Origin: Paraburkholderia hiiakae
GTDB lineage: Bacteria; Pseudomonadota; Gammaproteobacteria; Burkholderiales; Burkholderiaceae
NCBI RefSeq assembly: GCF_904848665.1
Contig: NZ_CAJHCQ010000035.1
Span: forward strand, 1 to 49,188
DNA: 49,188 nucleotides
Direction of reading: 5' to 3'
Position 1 is the first letter of the stretch. Every line of letters starts with the position of its first letter. Positions 32,903-44,248 of this stretch are shown one piece after another. The translations under genes and the position numbers were made by a program. Under the pieces are notes generated by a model. It did not search any database. It saw only the letters and a list, made by a program, of their open reading frames with translations, and was not told the origin of the DNA.

Positions 32903-33958
32903 AATCGCTCGATACCAGGCCACGCCGTCGCTGTCTTCCTGGAGCGCCGCGAGCCCGCGGTTCACCAGGTAATTCAGGTGAGCGATGCTTTCTCCCGTCG
33001 CGAGTCCGTAAGTCGATGCGTCTTCGGGCGCGATCGCGCGGCCGAAGAGCGCACCGAACGTATCGACGGCGCGTTTCGGCTCGCGCAGCGTGCCGTGCAG
33101 CCGCTCGAGCGCGCGCTGCTGCGAAGCGGCAAGCCGCGCGAGCCGCGCATGCAGGCCAGTGAACGGCTCGTTGTGCGCGGGCAGCACCAGCACGTCGTCT
33201 GGCACGCGGGCGCGGATCGCATCGAGCGAGGCGAGCCAGTCGGCGAGCGGGTCGGCGTCGGGTTCGCTCGGCAGCACCGATACGTTGGACGAAATGCGCG
33301 GCAACACCTGGTCACCCGAGACAAAGAGCTTGAGCGCCGGGCAGTACAGACAGGCATGCTCGGGCGTGTGTCCCGAACCGACGACGACTTCCCAATCGTG
33401 GCCTCCGATCGCGACGATCTCGCGGTCGCGCATGCGCCGGTAGCTCGCGGGTAGCGGTGCGATGAGCCGGCCGAAGGTGCCGAAGCGCTTGCGGTAAGTG
33501 TCGAGCGCCATGGCGTCCCAGCCCGCGCGGCGATAGAACGCGATCGCCTCGTCGGGGGCCGGGTGGCCCGTGTCGCCCGCGAGCATGCGGCACTGGAGGT
33601 ATTCGGTGCGCGTCATCCATAGCCGCCGGCCGAAACGCCGCGTGAGCCATCCCGCCATGCCCACATGATCGGGATGCAGGTGGGTGACGATCACGCGCGT
33701 GACGCCTTTGGCGAGCGGCCCGTCGAGCAACGCGCGCCATGCTTCGATCGTCGCTTCGTTGCCGAGGCCGGTGTCGATCAGCGTGTGACCGTCCGCTTCC
33801 TCCAGTGCCCATACGTTGATGTGCGAAAGCGAGGAGGGCAGCGCGAGGCGCATCCAGCGCACGCCCGGCGCGATCTCGCGCGCTTCGCCGCGTTCCGGCG
33901 GCGCGCCGCAGGGATAGGCGAGCCCGTGGCCCGCGTCCCGATGGTTCGCGTCAGTCAT
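32900..33958 (-). CDS. metallo-beta-lactamase-fold hydrolase
   Basis: The 352-aa protein has the dinuclear-metal motif THLHPDHVG (H93, H95, D97, H98), the further ligands SGHTPEH and SGDQVLP, and LPAHNEPF. The length and the helical C-terminal tail match the group often labelled MBL-fold or hydroxyacylglutathione-hydrolase-like enzymes that accompany acyl-CoA catabolic genes. A thioesterase role is plausible but not shown. AAGGA precedes the ATG at 33958. The gene ends in three in-frame TGA codons spaced 12 nt apart within a tandem repeat. It is divergent from the 600-aa acyl-CoA dehydrogenase. Confidence 0.87.
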   Translation of the reverse strand: MTDANHRDAGHGLAYPCGAPPERGEAREIAPGVRWMRLALPSSLSHINVWALEEADGHTLIDTGLGNEATIEAWRALLDGPLAKGVTRVIVTHLHPDHVGMAGWLTRRFGRRLWMTRTEYLQCRMLAGDTGHPAPDEAIAFYRRAGWDAMALDTYRKRFGTFGRLIAPLPASYRRMRDREIVAIGGHDWEVVVGSGHTPEHACLYCPALKLFVSGDQVLPRISSNVSVLPSEPDADPLADWLASLDAIRARVPDDVLVLPAHNEPFTGLHARLARLAASQQRALERLHGTLREPKRAVDTFGALFGRAIAPEDASTYGLATGESIAHLNYLVNRGLAALQEDSDGVAWYRAI

Positions 33959-34033
33959 TGCTGTCCTTTGTGGAATGGTTCGAATCTGCGCAACTGTGCA
34001 TGTTCGACTTGTATCGCGATTCGGCTGGTTTTT

Positions 34034-34086
34034 CCCCCGCCCTTTGGAGGGGGGCGTGGGCCTCCCCGCCTTCAGGACAGGGGCGG
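34034..34086. repeat. two C-run/G-run hairpin elements in divergent promoter region
   Basis: CCCCC-N10-GGGGG starts at 34034, and CCCC-N12-GGGG spans 34064-34083. Both are in the 293-bp gap between the metallo-hydrolase and the dehydrogenase. Members of the recurrent boundary element. Confidence 0.5.
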
Positions 34087-34251
34087 TGTAACGCGCGGCC
34101 TGCTCAAATCGACATCCAACTGCGTCTGGCCGATGCGCGCGCAAGCCGCACACGTTCGCCGCATCACCCAGGCGGCGCGGGGCCGTGCGGCTCGCCTTCA
34201 TCGGGCACCCCTCGGCCGCGCCTGTCAAACATCCCACAGGAGAAGGAGACG

Positions 34252-36054
34252 ATGAGCTATAGCGCGCCCATCAAGGACATGCTGTTCGTCATGAAGGAAC
34301 TGGCGGGCCTCGACGACGTTGCCCGGCTGCCGGGCTTCGAGGAAGCCACGCCCGAAACCGTGCAATCCGTGCTGGACGAGGCCGGCAAGCTGGCAAGCGA
34401 GGTCTGGGCGCCGCTGAACGTGACGGGCGACCGCGAACCGCCGCAGTGGCGCGATGGCGCAGTGAGCGCAACGCTGGGATTCAAGGAGGCGTTCCGTCAG
34501 TTCGTCGATGGCGGCTGGCAGGGCCTCGCGCATCCTGTCGAATACGGTGGCCAGGGCTTGCCCAGGCTGGTGGGCGCCGCGTGCCTCGAAATGCAGAAGG
34601 CCGCGAATCTGTCGCTCGCGACGTGCCCATCGCTCACGGACGGCGCGATCGAGGCGCTGCTCATGGCAGGCAGCGAGGGGCAGAAGGCGCGCTGGCTGCC
34701 GCGCCTCGTCTCGGGCGAATGGTCCGGCACGATGAACCTCACGGAGCCGCAGGCCGGCTCCGACCTCGGCATGCTGCGCGCGCGCGCGGAACCTCAGGCC
34801 GACGGCACGTACCGCCTGTTCGGCACGAAGATCTTCATCTCGTGGGGCGAGCACGACATGAGCGGCAATATCGTTCATCTCGTGCTCGCGCGCACGCCCG
34901 GCGCGCCGGAAGGCGTGAAGGGCATCTCGCTCTTTCTCGTGCCGAAGTTCCTCCTGAACGACGACGGCACGCTGGGCGCACGCAACGACGTGCAGTGCGT
35001 GTCGATCGAGCACAAGATGGGCCTCAAGGGCAGCCCGACCGCCGTGCTCCAGTATGGCGACAACGGTGGCGCGATCGGCGAGCGGATCGGCGCGGAGAAT
35101 CGCGGGCTCGAGTACATGTTCATCATGATGATTTCGGCGCGCTTCGCCGTGGGCATGCAAGGCATCGGGCTTGCCGAGCGCGCGTACCAGAAGGCGCGCG
35201 GCTATGCGAAGGAGCGCGTACAGAGCCGTCCGGTGGACGGCTCTTCGTCCTGCCCGGTGACGATCGTCCATCACCCGGACGTGCGCCGCATGCTCGGCAC
35301 AATGCGCGCGCTGACCGAGGCGGCACGCGCCGTGGCGCTCGTCGCGGCGGCGCATGCCGATCGCGCGCATCGCCATCCCGATGCGACGACGCGCGCCGAA
35401 CACCACGCGCTTTACGAATTCATGGTGCCGGTCGTGAAGGGCTGGAGCACGGAGATGGCGGTGGAAACCGCGAGCCTCGGCGTGCAGGTTCATGGCGGCA
35501 TGGGCTTCATCGAAGAAACCGGCGCCGCGCAGTTCTATCGCGACGCGCGCATCCTGCCGATCTACGAAGGCACGACGGCGATCCAGGGCAACGATCTCAT
35601 CGGCCGCAAGACCGTGCGCGACGGCGGCGCGGTAGCGAAGCGGATCATCGGCGACATCGAGCGGACCGTGCAGGCGCTCGAGGCGAGCCCGGCATACGCG
35701 GATGACGCCGCGCTCAAGGCCATGCACAAGCATCTCGCGGCGGCAAACCGCGCGTTCTCGCATGCAGTCGATTTCATGCTCGAGAACGCGAAGGCCGATC
35801 CGAACGCCGCGTACATGGGTGGCGTCGCGTATCTGAAACTCGCGGGCGTCATGCTGGGCGGCTGGCAGATGGCCCGTGCGCTGATCGCTTCGCACGCGCT
35901 GATGCATGAGGATCCGGCATTCCATGGCGCGAAGATCGCGACCGCGCACCACTACGCTACGCACATCCTGCCGCAGGCCGCGGCGTTCGAAGCGACGATC
36001 GTTGCTGCGCGCGGCGGTGAGGGCATGCTCGCGTTGAGCGAAGACCTGTTCTGA
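34252..36054 (+). CDS. acyl-CoA dehydrogenase, large (600-aa) family
   Basis: The 600-aa protein has the short N-terminal segment typical of this family (YSAPIKDMLFVMKELAGLDDV). The FAD domain carries NLTEPQAGSDLGMLRARA and TKIFISWGEHDM. The catalytic base is E439 in LPIYEGTTAIQGNDLIGRK. A C-terminal helical domain of about 120 residues, absent from 380-aa dehydrogenases, follows. AGAAGGAGA fixes the start at 34252, although the frame stays open upstream. It is a single-gene unit closed by a bidirectional terminator. It resembles the 620-aa dehydrogenase at 13392 in architecture but is clearly divergent in sequence. Confidence 0.93.
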   Translation: MSYSAPIKDMLFVMKELAGLDDVARLPGFEEATPETVQSVLDEAGKLASEVWAPLNVTGDREPPQWRDGAVSATLGFKEAFRQFVDGGWQGLAHPVEYGGQGLPRLVGAACLEMQKAANLSLATCPSLTDGAIEALLMAGSEGQKARWLPRLVSGEWSGTMNLTEPQAGSDLGMLRARAEPQADGTYRLFGTKIFISWGEHDMSGNIVHLVLARTPGAPEGVKGISLFLVPKFLLNDDGTLGARNDVQCVSIEHKMGLKGSPTAVLQYGDNGGAIGERIGAENRGLEYMFIMMISARFAVGMQGIGLAERAYQKARGYAKERVQSRPVDGSSSCPVTIVHHPDVRRMLGTMRALTEAARAVALVAAAHADRAHRHPDATTRAEHHALYEFMVPVVKGWSTEMAVETASLGVQVHGGMGFIEETGAAQFYRDARILPIYEGTTAIQGNDLIGRKTVRDGGAVAKRIIGDIERTVQALEASPAYADDAALKAMHKHLAAANRAFSHAVDFMLENAKADPNAAYMGGVAYLKLAGVMLGGWQMARALIASHALMHEDPAFHGAKIATAHHYATHILPQAAAFEATIVAARGGEGMLALSEDLF

Positions 36055-36063
36055 TCCGCCAAC

Positions 36064-36092
36064 AAAAACGGGGCCGCGAAAGCCCCGTTTAT
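36064..36092. terminator. bidirectional intrinsic terminator
   Basis: A 9-bp stem AAACGGGGC/GCCCCGTTT (36066-36074 with 36082-36090) has an A run before it and Ts within and after the stem. It lies between the convergent dehydrogenase and thiolase genes. Confidence 0.8.
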
Positions 36093-36142
36093 CTCCACTC
36101 CCGCCGTTCGCGCGACCCGACCGCCGCCGCGCGAGCGCGCGA

Positions 36143-37321
36143 TCAAAGCACCTCGAAAAGCGCCGCCGCACCCTGGCCGCCGCCGATGCACATCGTCACC
36201 ACGACATACCTCACGCCTCGGCGCTTGCCTTCGATCAGCGCATGCCCGGCGAGCCGCGCCCCCGAAACGCCGAACGGATGACCGACCGCAATCGCGCCGC
36301 CGTTCACGTTCAAGCGATCCATCGGAATGCCGAGCCGGTCCGCGCAGTAAAGCACCTGCACAGCGAACGCCTCGTTCAGCTCCCACAGGCCGATGTCCTC
36401 GACCTTGAGCCCCGCTTTGGCAAGCAGCTTCGGAATGGCGAACACGGGGCCGATGCCCATCTCGTCCGGCTCGCAGCCCGTCACGCTAAAACCGGCGAAC
36501 CTGCCTAGCGGTTCGAGCCCCTTCGCGGCCGCGGCGCGCGCGCTCATTACGACCGCCGCCGACGCGCCGTCTGAGTACTGCGACGCGTTGCCCGCCGTAA
36601 TCACGCCGCCGGGCAGCGCGGTACGGATCTTCGCGACGCCTTCGAGCGTCGTGTCGGCGCGAATGCCTTCGTCGGCAGCGAGCGTCACGTGCTTCGTCCC
36701 GATCTGGCCCGTGGCCGCGTCCGTCACGCCGGCGAGCACGGTGATCGGCACGATTTCCTTGTCGAAGCGCCCGGCCGCCTGCGCCGCCGCCGCGCGTTGC
36801 TGGCTGCGCGCACCGTACTCGTCCTGGCGCTCGCGCGAGATGTCATAACGGCGCGCGACGTTCTCGGCGGTCTGCAGCATGCTCCAGTAGATTTCGGGCT
36901 TGTGCTCGACGAGCCACGGGTCGCTGGCGAACTGCTGGTTCATCTGGCGCTGCGTCCACGAGATGCTTTCGACGCCGCCCGCCACGAAGATGTCGCCTTC
37001 CCCGGCGATCACGCGTTGCGCGGCCATGGCAATCGTCTGGAGTCCAGACGAACAAAAGCGATTGACGGTAGCGCCGGGCACGGTGACCGGGCAACCGGCG
37101 CGCAGCGCGATCTGCCGCGCGATATTGCCGCCCGTCGCGCCTTCGGGGTTGGCGCAGCCGATCAATACATCTTCGACTTCGCCGGGCTCGATGCCGGCGC
37201 GCGCGATGGCGTGCTCGACCACATGGCCGCCTAGTGTCGCGCCGTGGGTCATGTTGAACGCACCCTTCCAGCTCTTCGCGAGGCCGGTGCGCGCCGTGGA
37301 GACGATGACTGCTTCATTCAT
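36143..37321 (-). CDS. acetyl-CoA C-acyltransferase (classical thiolase, FadA-like)
   Basis: The 392-aa thiolase has the nucleophilic C90 in NRFCSSGLQT, H348 in AVGHPFGVSGAR and C378 in TMCIGGGQG. ELNEAFAVQVL completes the classical active site. It cleaves 3-ketoacyl-CoA to acetyl-CoA and a shortened acyl-CoA. AAGGA precedes the ATG at 37321; the frame runs on upstream without a family match. It is 37 bp downstream of a FadB/FadJ-like fusion gene, so together they form a complete fatty-acid oxidation pair. This thiolase is unrelated to the SCP2-type enzyme at 24761, which would handle branched intermediates. Confidence 0.95.
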   Translation of the reverse strand: MNEAVIVSTARTGLAKSWKGAFNMTHGATLGGHVVEHAIARAGIEPGEVEDVLIGCANPEGATGGNIARQIALRAGCPVTVPGATVNRFCSSGLQTIAMAAQRVIAGEGDIFVAGGVESISWTQRQMNQQFASDPWLVEHKPEIYWSMLQTAENVARRYDISRERQDEYGARSQQRAAAAQAAGRFDKEIVPITVLAGVTDAATGQIGTKHVTLAADEGIRADTTLEGVAKIRTALPGGVITAGNASQYSDGASAAVVMSARAAAAKGLEPLGRFAGFSVTGCEPDEMGIGPVFAIPKLLAKAGLKVEDIGLWELNEAFAVQVLYCADRLGIPMDRLNVNGGAIAVGHPFGVSGARLAGHALIEGKRRGVRYVVVTMCIGGGQGAAALFEVL

Positions 37322-37358
37322 GATGTCATTCCTTCGATGTTTTGCGCGAATCGCGCGC

Positions 37359-39440
<2,082 letters not shown>

Positions 39441-39807
39441 GCTGGTTTCCTTTGAGTCTTGAAGCCGCTACCGAAGTCGCTGCCACCGGCGCTTGCGCGA
39501 GGAAGCGCACGCGCAAACGGCCGCCTCCGCGAAAGCAGGACGCGCGTGCGGCGCCGGCCCGTTTCGAGGGTGAATGGCGCACATCATCGCCGCTCGCTCG
39601 CGCCGCCATCCCCTGTCCTTATAGGGGGCCGCCGGCCCTCGTCTCGCATACCCCAAGCACGTTAACCCGCCCCCTCCTTTTTACAGGGGAGGGAGGGGGT
39701 GGGGTGCTGGCAACGTATGCCATGGATCGCACGCACGCGCCGCAGGGGAGGCTTGCGTTCACAGAAGAGCTGGCGACGAAGACCACGACAAAAAAGGAGA
39801 CGAACAG
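39441..39807. other. divergent promoter region with G-quadruplex-capable hairpin
   Basis: This 367-bp gap between the FadB-like gene and the DUF1302 operon has no gene. It contains CCCC-N10-GGGGG (39610-39628) and the bistable C-run/G-run element at 39666-39704. The short AT-rich patch before the ribosome binding site is only poly-A (39790-39798). Confidence 0.6.
39666..39704 (+). promoter_or_regulatory. potential G-quadruplex overlapping a 12-bp hairpin
   Basis: Four G runs of 4, 3, 5 and 4 with single-base spacers (39686-39704) meet the strictest quadruplex pattern. The same G runs can pair with the C-rich arm at 39666-39677 as a 12-bp stem with one G-T pair, leaving a 14-nt loop. The two folds are mutually exclusive. 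The element is about 104 bp before the DUF1302 start on the coding strand. Confidence 0.6.
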
Positions 39808-41583
39808 ATGTATCGCAAGAGTCGCAAAGACGGCAGCGCCATGACGCTGCCGCGCCTCACGGTGCTGGCAAGCCTGATCGCGGCCATGACGCCGCTGCAC
39901 GCCTACGCGTTCAAGATCGACACAGGCTCGTCCGACTGGGACGTGAGTTGGGACAACACGTTCAGCTACAACCTCGGCATGCGTACCCAGGGCGTCGATC
40001 CGATGATCGGCAACAACCCGAACTTTGACGAGGGCGACTACAAGTTCAGCCATGCGGGCGACATCGTGACGAACCGCGTGTCGATCCTCTCCGAGTTCAC
40101 GGCGGCGTACCAGGGCTATGTGGGCCTGCGCCTGTCCGGCTCGGCGTGGAAAGACTTCGCTTATGGCAGCGGCGACGTGGCGAATCCCGGCACCTACGCG
40201 CCGGGCATCACCTATCAGTCGATCCGCGCTTATCCCAACGGCGTCTACGGTTCCTTTACGAACCGCTACTACGTGCAGGGCGCGCAGTTGCTCGACGGCT
40301 TCGCGTTTTATAACTCGGAGGTCGCCGGCCACTCGATCTACTTCAAGGTCGGGCAGTTCACCGAGTACTGGGGCAACTCGCTGCTTTCGCCGACACAGGG
40401 CATTTCATACGCGCAGGGCGCGACGGACGGCATCAAGGCCTACAACACGCCGGGCACGCAGACGAAGGAGCTGCTGCTGCCGAGACCGCAGGTCAGCCTG
40501 ACGGCGCAGGTCACGCCGGAAGTGTCGTTGTCGGGCCAGTATGCGTTTGGCTGGACGTACAACCGTCTGCCGACCGGCGGCACGTATATCGAGGCCGCCG
40601 ACTTTATCGCCCAGGGGCCGGGCAATCTGTTCGTCACGTCGCTGCCGGGCGCGGTGCGGCCGCTGTTCGGTCTGCCGCCGAGCAGCGCCCCATTCTCGTA
40701 TCAGGTGCCGCAAAGCCCCTCGATCACGCCGCCGCAAGTCGATAACAACTTCGGCATCAAGCTCGGCTGGACGCCGCAATTCATGAACGGCGCAATGGGC
40801 TTCTACTTCCGGCGTCTCGACGAAACCCAGCCGTGGGTGCTCGCCAACTGGAAGGCCGTGCCCGCGCTGAAGACGTCGCTGCCGACGGACTATCACCTCG
40901 CCTATAACCGCGGCGCACAACTGATCGGCTATAGCCTCGACACGACGCTCGGCAGCGTGGCTGTGGGCTTCGAAGCTTCGTACCGTCACAACACGGCGCT
41001 CAATACGGCGCTCAGTCCCGCCATTGCCAACCAGACCGAAGGCGCAAAGGGTAACGTCCTCAATCTCGTGACGAACGCCATCGTGCCGCTCTCGCGCTCG
41101 CCGCTGTGGGACACGGGCACGCTCACGGCGGAAATCGGCTACACGCACCTGCTGTCCGTCACACAGAACGCCCAGCTCTATAACGGCGTTGGCTACGCGG
41201 GCTGCCCGAGCAACAACAAGTGGAACGGCTGTTCGACGAAGGACTATGTGGGCATGGGCCTGGTGTTCCAGCCGCAATGGCTGCAGGTGTTCCCGGGCGT
41301 CGACTTGAGCCTGCCGACTTCGTTGACGGGCGGCATCTGGGGCACCAATCCGATCAACCCGGGACCCGCGGCCGGCGCGCAGGGCTTCTTCACGTATTCC
41401 ATCGGTGTGCAGGCGCTCATTCGCCAGCGCGCGACGCTCACGCTTTCGTACATCGGCTACCACGCTCACGTGAACGCGACGTCGTTGACGCCGAGCGGTC
41501 TGTCCTACGACAGCGCCGGCAACGGTCTCTACGACCTCAACGACCGGCCTTGGGTCTCGCTGACCCTCCAGTCGTCGTTCTAA
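39808..41583 (+). CDS. DUF1302 family outer-membrane protein
   Basis: The 591-aa protein has a signal peptide (hydrophobic stretch about residues 14-34, ending LHAYAF). Alternating beta-strand sequence follows and ends in LTLQSSF, with a terminal Phe consistent with an outer-membrane barrel. The motifs WDVSWDNTFSYNLGMR and GQFTEYWGNSLL are characteristic of the DUF1302 family. Such proteins occur next to DUF1329 and MMPL-type genes in clusters for catabolism of steroids and other hydrophobic compounds, where a transport role is suspected. The GGAGA ribosome binding site is well placed. It heads a four-gene operon, 30 bp before DUF1329. Confidence 0.92.
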   Translation: MYRKSRKDGSAMTLPRLTVLASLIAAMTPLHAYAFKIDTGSSDWDVSWDNTFSYNLGMRTQGVDPMIGNNPNFDEGDYKFSHAGDIVTNRVSILSEFTAAYQGYVGLRLSGSAWKDFAYGSGDVANPGTYAPGITYQSIRAYPNGVYGSFTNRYYVQGAQLLDGFAFYNSEVAGHSIYFKVGQFTEYWGNSLLSPTQGISYAQGATDGIKAYNTPGTQTKELLLPRPQVSLTAQVTPEVSLSGQYAFGWTYNRLPTGGTYIEAADFIAQGPGNLFVTSLPGAVRPLFGLPPSSAPFSYQVPQSPSITPPQVDNNFGIKLGWTPQFMNGAMGFYFRRLDETQPWVLANWKAVPALKTSLPTDYHLAYNRGAQLIGYSLDTTLGSVAVGFEASYRHNTALNTALSPAIANQTEGAKGNVLNLVTNAIVPLSRSPLWDTGTLTAEIGYTHLLSVTQNAQLYNGVGYAGCPSNNKWNGCSTKDYVGMGLVFQPQWLQVFPGVDLSLPTSLTGGIWGTNPINPGPAAGAQGFFTYSIGVQALIRQRATLTLSYIGYHAHVNATSLTPSGLSYDSAGNGLYDLNDRPWVSLTLQSSF

Positions 41584-41613
41584 AGCATTCCTAATAGACA
41601 GGAGAACAAACGC

Positions 41614-42987
41614 ATGAAAATTCTGCTTCGTCTGGCCGCAGCGAGCCTCGTGACGCTGCACGCCGCCGGCGCGTGGGCCGCGGTTTCCGCGGAAGAGGCC
41701 AAACAGCTCGGCACGACGCTCACCGCATTCGGCGCCGAAAAGGCGGCCAGCGCCGACGGCGCCATCCCCGAGTACACCGGCGGCCTCACCACGCCACCCG
41801 CCGACTACGTGCCGAACAGCGGCAAGTGGCCTGATCCGTTTAAAGGCGAAAAGCCGCTTTTCAGCGTAACGGCTGCGAACATGGGCCAATACGCGGACCA
41901 GCTCACGCCCGGCGTGCAGGCGCTGCTCAAGCGCTTCCCCGACTATCGCGTGGACGTCTATCCGACGCATCGTTCGGTGTTCTATCCGCAGTGGGTGCTC
42001 GACAACACGGTGAAGAACGCGACGAGCGCGCATCTCACGGGCAAGGTCGATGGCGACGGCGTGGCGGGGGCGTTCGGCGGTATTCCGTTCCCGATTCCGA
42101 AGAACGGCTATGAAGTGATGTGGAATGCGCTGCTCAACTATCAGCGCACGGAGTACTCGGCTTCGAACGTGGGCGCGTATCTCGTCGATACCACCGGCGG
42201 CCGCACGGCGCTGCCCGTGCTGAACTTCGTCGAATATCGCCCGTATTACGACCCGAAGAACGCGGGCGGCAAGTCCGACTGGCCGTACGACCGCTTGTGG
42301 GCGCAACTATTGACCCCGCCGACCTCGGCTGGCCAGAGCGTGCTCGTCGACTATTCGATCGACTACTCGAAGGAGGACCAGGTGACGTGGGCGTACTTCC
42401 CGGCGCAGCGCCGCTCGCGCATGGCGCCCGACTACAAGTACGACACACCCGCGGCGAGCTATGGCGGCGTGACGTTCTGGGACGAGGCTTCGATTTTCCG
42501 CGGACGCATGGACCGATTCGACTTCAAGCTGATCGGCAAGAAAGAGATCATCGTGCCGTACAACAACTATCGGCTCTCGCAACTGCCCGTGGACGACGTG
42601 TTCGGCCCGAAGCATGTGAAGCCCGAAGCGGTGCGCTGGGAGCGTCATCGCGTGTGGGTGGTCGAGGCGACGTTGAAGGCTGACGCGCGCCACGCGTACT
42701 CGAAGCGCACGTTCTACGTCGACGAGGACAGCTGGAACTTCGTGGAGACCGACGGCTACGGCCACGACGGCAAGCTCTGGCGCGTGGGCCTCGATTACCA
42801 CTTCCCGCTCTATGACGGCGGCGGCGTGTACGCGGTGACGCTCGGTTTCTACGACCTCGAGAAGGGCAACTACTTCCTCTCCTATACGACCGGCGAGAAC
42901 GGCGCGCCGCTTCTGCGTGTGTCCGACAAACTCGACAAGGGCAACCTGTTCACGCCCGTGGGCATGGCGGGCACGGGCTTGCGCTGA
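41614..42987 (+). CDS. DUF1329 family periplasmic (LolB-like-fold) protein
   Basis: The 457-aa precursor has a Sec signal peptide (MKILLRLAAASLVTLHAAGA, cleavage near AWA). The mature protein contains the DUF1329 hallmarks YTGGLTTPPADYVPNSGKWPDPF, PIPKNGYEVMWNALLNY, and WAYFPAQRRSRMAPDYKYDTP. The fold is related to outer-membrane lipoprotein carriers, so it probably ferries a hydrophobic ligand across the periplasm. AGGAGA precedes the ATG. It sits between the DUF1302 barrel and the beta-propeller gene, as in other hydrophobic-substrate clusters. Its ligand is unknown. Confidence 0.92.
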   Translation: MKILLRLAAASLVTLHAAGAWAAVSAEEAKQLGTTLTAFGAEKAASADGAIPEYTGGLTTPPADYVPNSGKWPDPFKGEKPLFSVTAANMGQYADQLTPGVQALLKRFPDYRVDVYPTHRSVFYPQWVLDNTVKNATSAHLTGKVDGDGVAGAFGGIPFPIPKNGYEVMWNALLNYQRTEYSASNVGAYLVDTTGGRTALPVLNFVEYRPYYDPKNAGGKSDWPYDRLWAQLLTPPTSAGQSVLVDYSIDYSKEDQVTWAYFPAQRRSRMAPDYKYDTPAASYGGVTFWDEASIFRGRMDRFDFKLIGKKEIIVPYNNYRLSQLPVDDVFGPKHVKPEAVRWERHRVWVVEATLKADARHAYSKRTFYVDEDSWNFVETDGYGHDGKLWRVGLDYHFPLYDGGGVYAVTLGFYDLEKGNYFLSYTTGENGAPLLRVSDKLDKGNLFTPVGMAGTGLR

Positions 42988-43089
42988 AGGCGCGCTGCCG
43001 GTGTGATGCGTGGCCCGAGGCGTCCCGGCATTGCGCGGATTGCGGCGCGGTGCCGGGGCGGGGCGAGCAATGGACGTTCGAGGAAGAAG

Positions 43090-44217
43090 ATGCTTCACAT
43101 GACTCATTCAGGCGCCGCGCGTGTGGGACTGCTGCTGGCGGCGCTCGTTGCCGCAGGCTTGACGGTGCACACGGCGGCGGGGCAGGAGGCGCCCGCGACT
43201 GCGGCGGCCGTGGCGCAGAAGGACGCTTTCGTCGATCCGCTCGACGCGCCCGCCATCATGCACGCGAGCGTTGCCGGGCGTCCCGTGATGGCGCTCTCGC
43301 GCGCGGGCACGCGGCTCGTGGCGGTCGGCATGCGGGGGTTGATCGCCGTATCGGATGACGACGGCAAGCACTGGGCGCAGGTGGCGGCGCCGGTGCGCAG
43401 TGACCTCGTCGCGCTCAGTTTTCCGACTGCCGCGGATGGTTGGGCCGTTGGGCACGACGGTGTCGTGCTGCATACGGCGGATGGCGGCAAGACGTGGAGC
43501 CGCCAGCTCGACGGACGCATGGCGGCGATCTCGCTCACGGACTACTACAAGCAAAAGATCGCTCACGGCGAGACCGCATTGCAGCCGTACCTCGATCAGT
43601 TGCTGCTCAACTACAAGGCAGGGCCTTCGCTGCCGCTTCTGAGTGTCTGGTTCGGCGACGCGCAACATGGCATCGCTGTCGGGCCGTTCGGCACCGCGAT
43701 CGCCACCGACGACGGCGGCAAGACCTGGCGGCCGATGCTCGAACGCATCGACAATCCGCAGTTCCTGCATCTGAACGCGGTGCGCGGTGTGGCGGGCGGC
43801 GTGTACATCGCGGGTGAGAAGGGCACGGTCTTTCGCCTGGACGAGGCGAGCGGCAAGTTCGCCCCGGTCCAGACGGGCTATGCAGGCAGCTTCTTCGGCA
43901 TTGCCGGCAATGCGCGCGCGCTCTATGCCTACGGACTGCGGGGCACGATCTACCGCAGCACGGACCGGGGCCTCACGTGGGCGCCGCTGAAAAGCCCGCT
44001 GCACGGTGCGGTGACGAGCGCCGCGTTCATCGCATCGCGAGCGGCCATCGTGTTCGTCACGTCGAGCGGCGAGGCCGCCCGCTACGACGAATCCGCCGGC
44101 ACGTTCCAATCCTTGAACGCAGGCCGGACAGCCGCGCTCACGGGCGTACTGGCGCTCGACGGCGAGGCGCTTGCGCTCACGTCGCTGGAAGGCGCGAGTG
44201 TCGTGTCCGCACGCTAA
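43090..44217 (+). CDS. YCF48-like/BNR-repeat beta-propeller protein, exported
   Basis: The 375-aa protein has a signal peptide (ARVGLLLAALVAAGLTVHTAAG). Several blades follow, marked by SDDDGKHWAQ, TADGGKTWSRQ, TDDGGKTWRPM and STDRGLTWAPL, the Asp-box/BNR pattern of the YCF48 family. GAGGA five bases before the ATG supports the start at 43090. In related clusters this protein accompanies DUF1302, DUF1329 and an MMPL transporter. The role is probably as a periplasmic scaffold or substrate-binding part of the same export or import complex. It is 102 bp after DUF1329, and the transporter gene begins 31 bp later. Confidence 0.9.
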   Translation: MLHMTHSGAARVGLLLAALVAAGLTVHTAAGQEAPATAAAVAQKDAFVDPLDAPAIMHASVAGRPVMALSRAGTRLVAVGMRGLIAVSDDDGKHWAQVAAPVRSDLVALSFPTAADGWAVGHDGVVLHTADGGKTWSRQLDGRMAAISLTDYYKQKIAHGETALQPYLDQLLLNYKAGPSLPLLSVWFGDAQHGIAVGPFGTAIATDDGGKTWRPMLERIDNPQFLHLNAVRGVAGGVYIAGEKGTVFRLDEASGKFAPVQTGYAGSFFGIAGNARALYAYGLRGTIYRSTDRGLTWAPLKSPLHGAVTSAAFIASRAAIVFVTSSGEAARYDESAGTFQSLNAGRTAALTGVLALDGEALALTSLEGASVVSAR

Positions 44218-44248
44218 CGAACGCAGACCCCGCAAAGAGAACCTCGCT

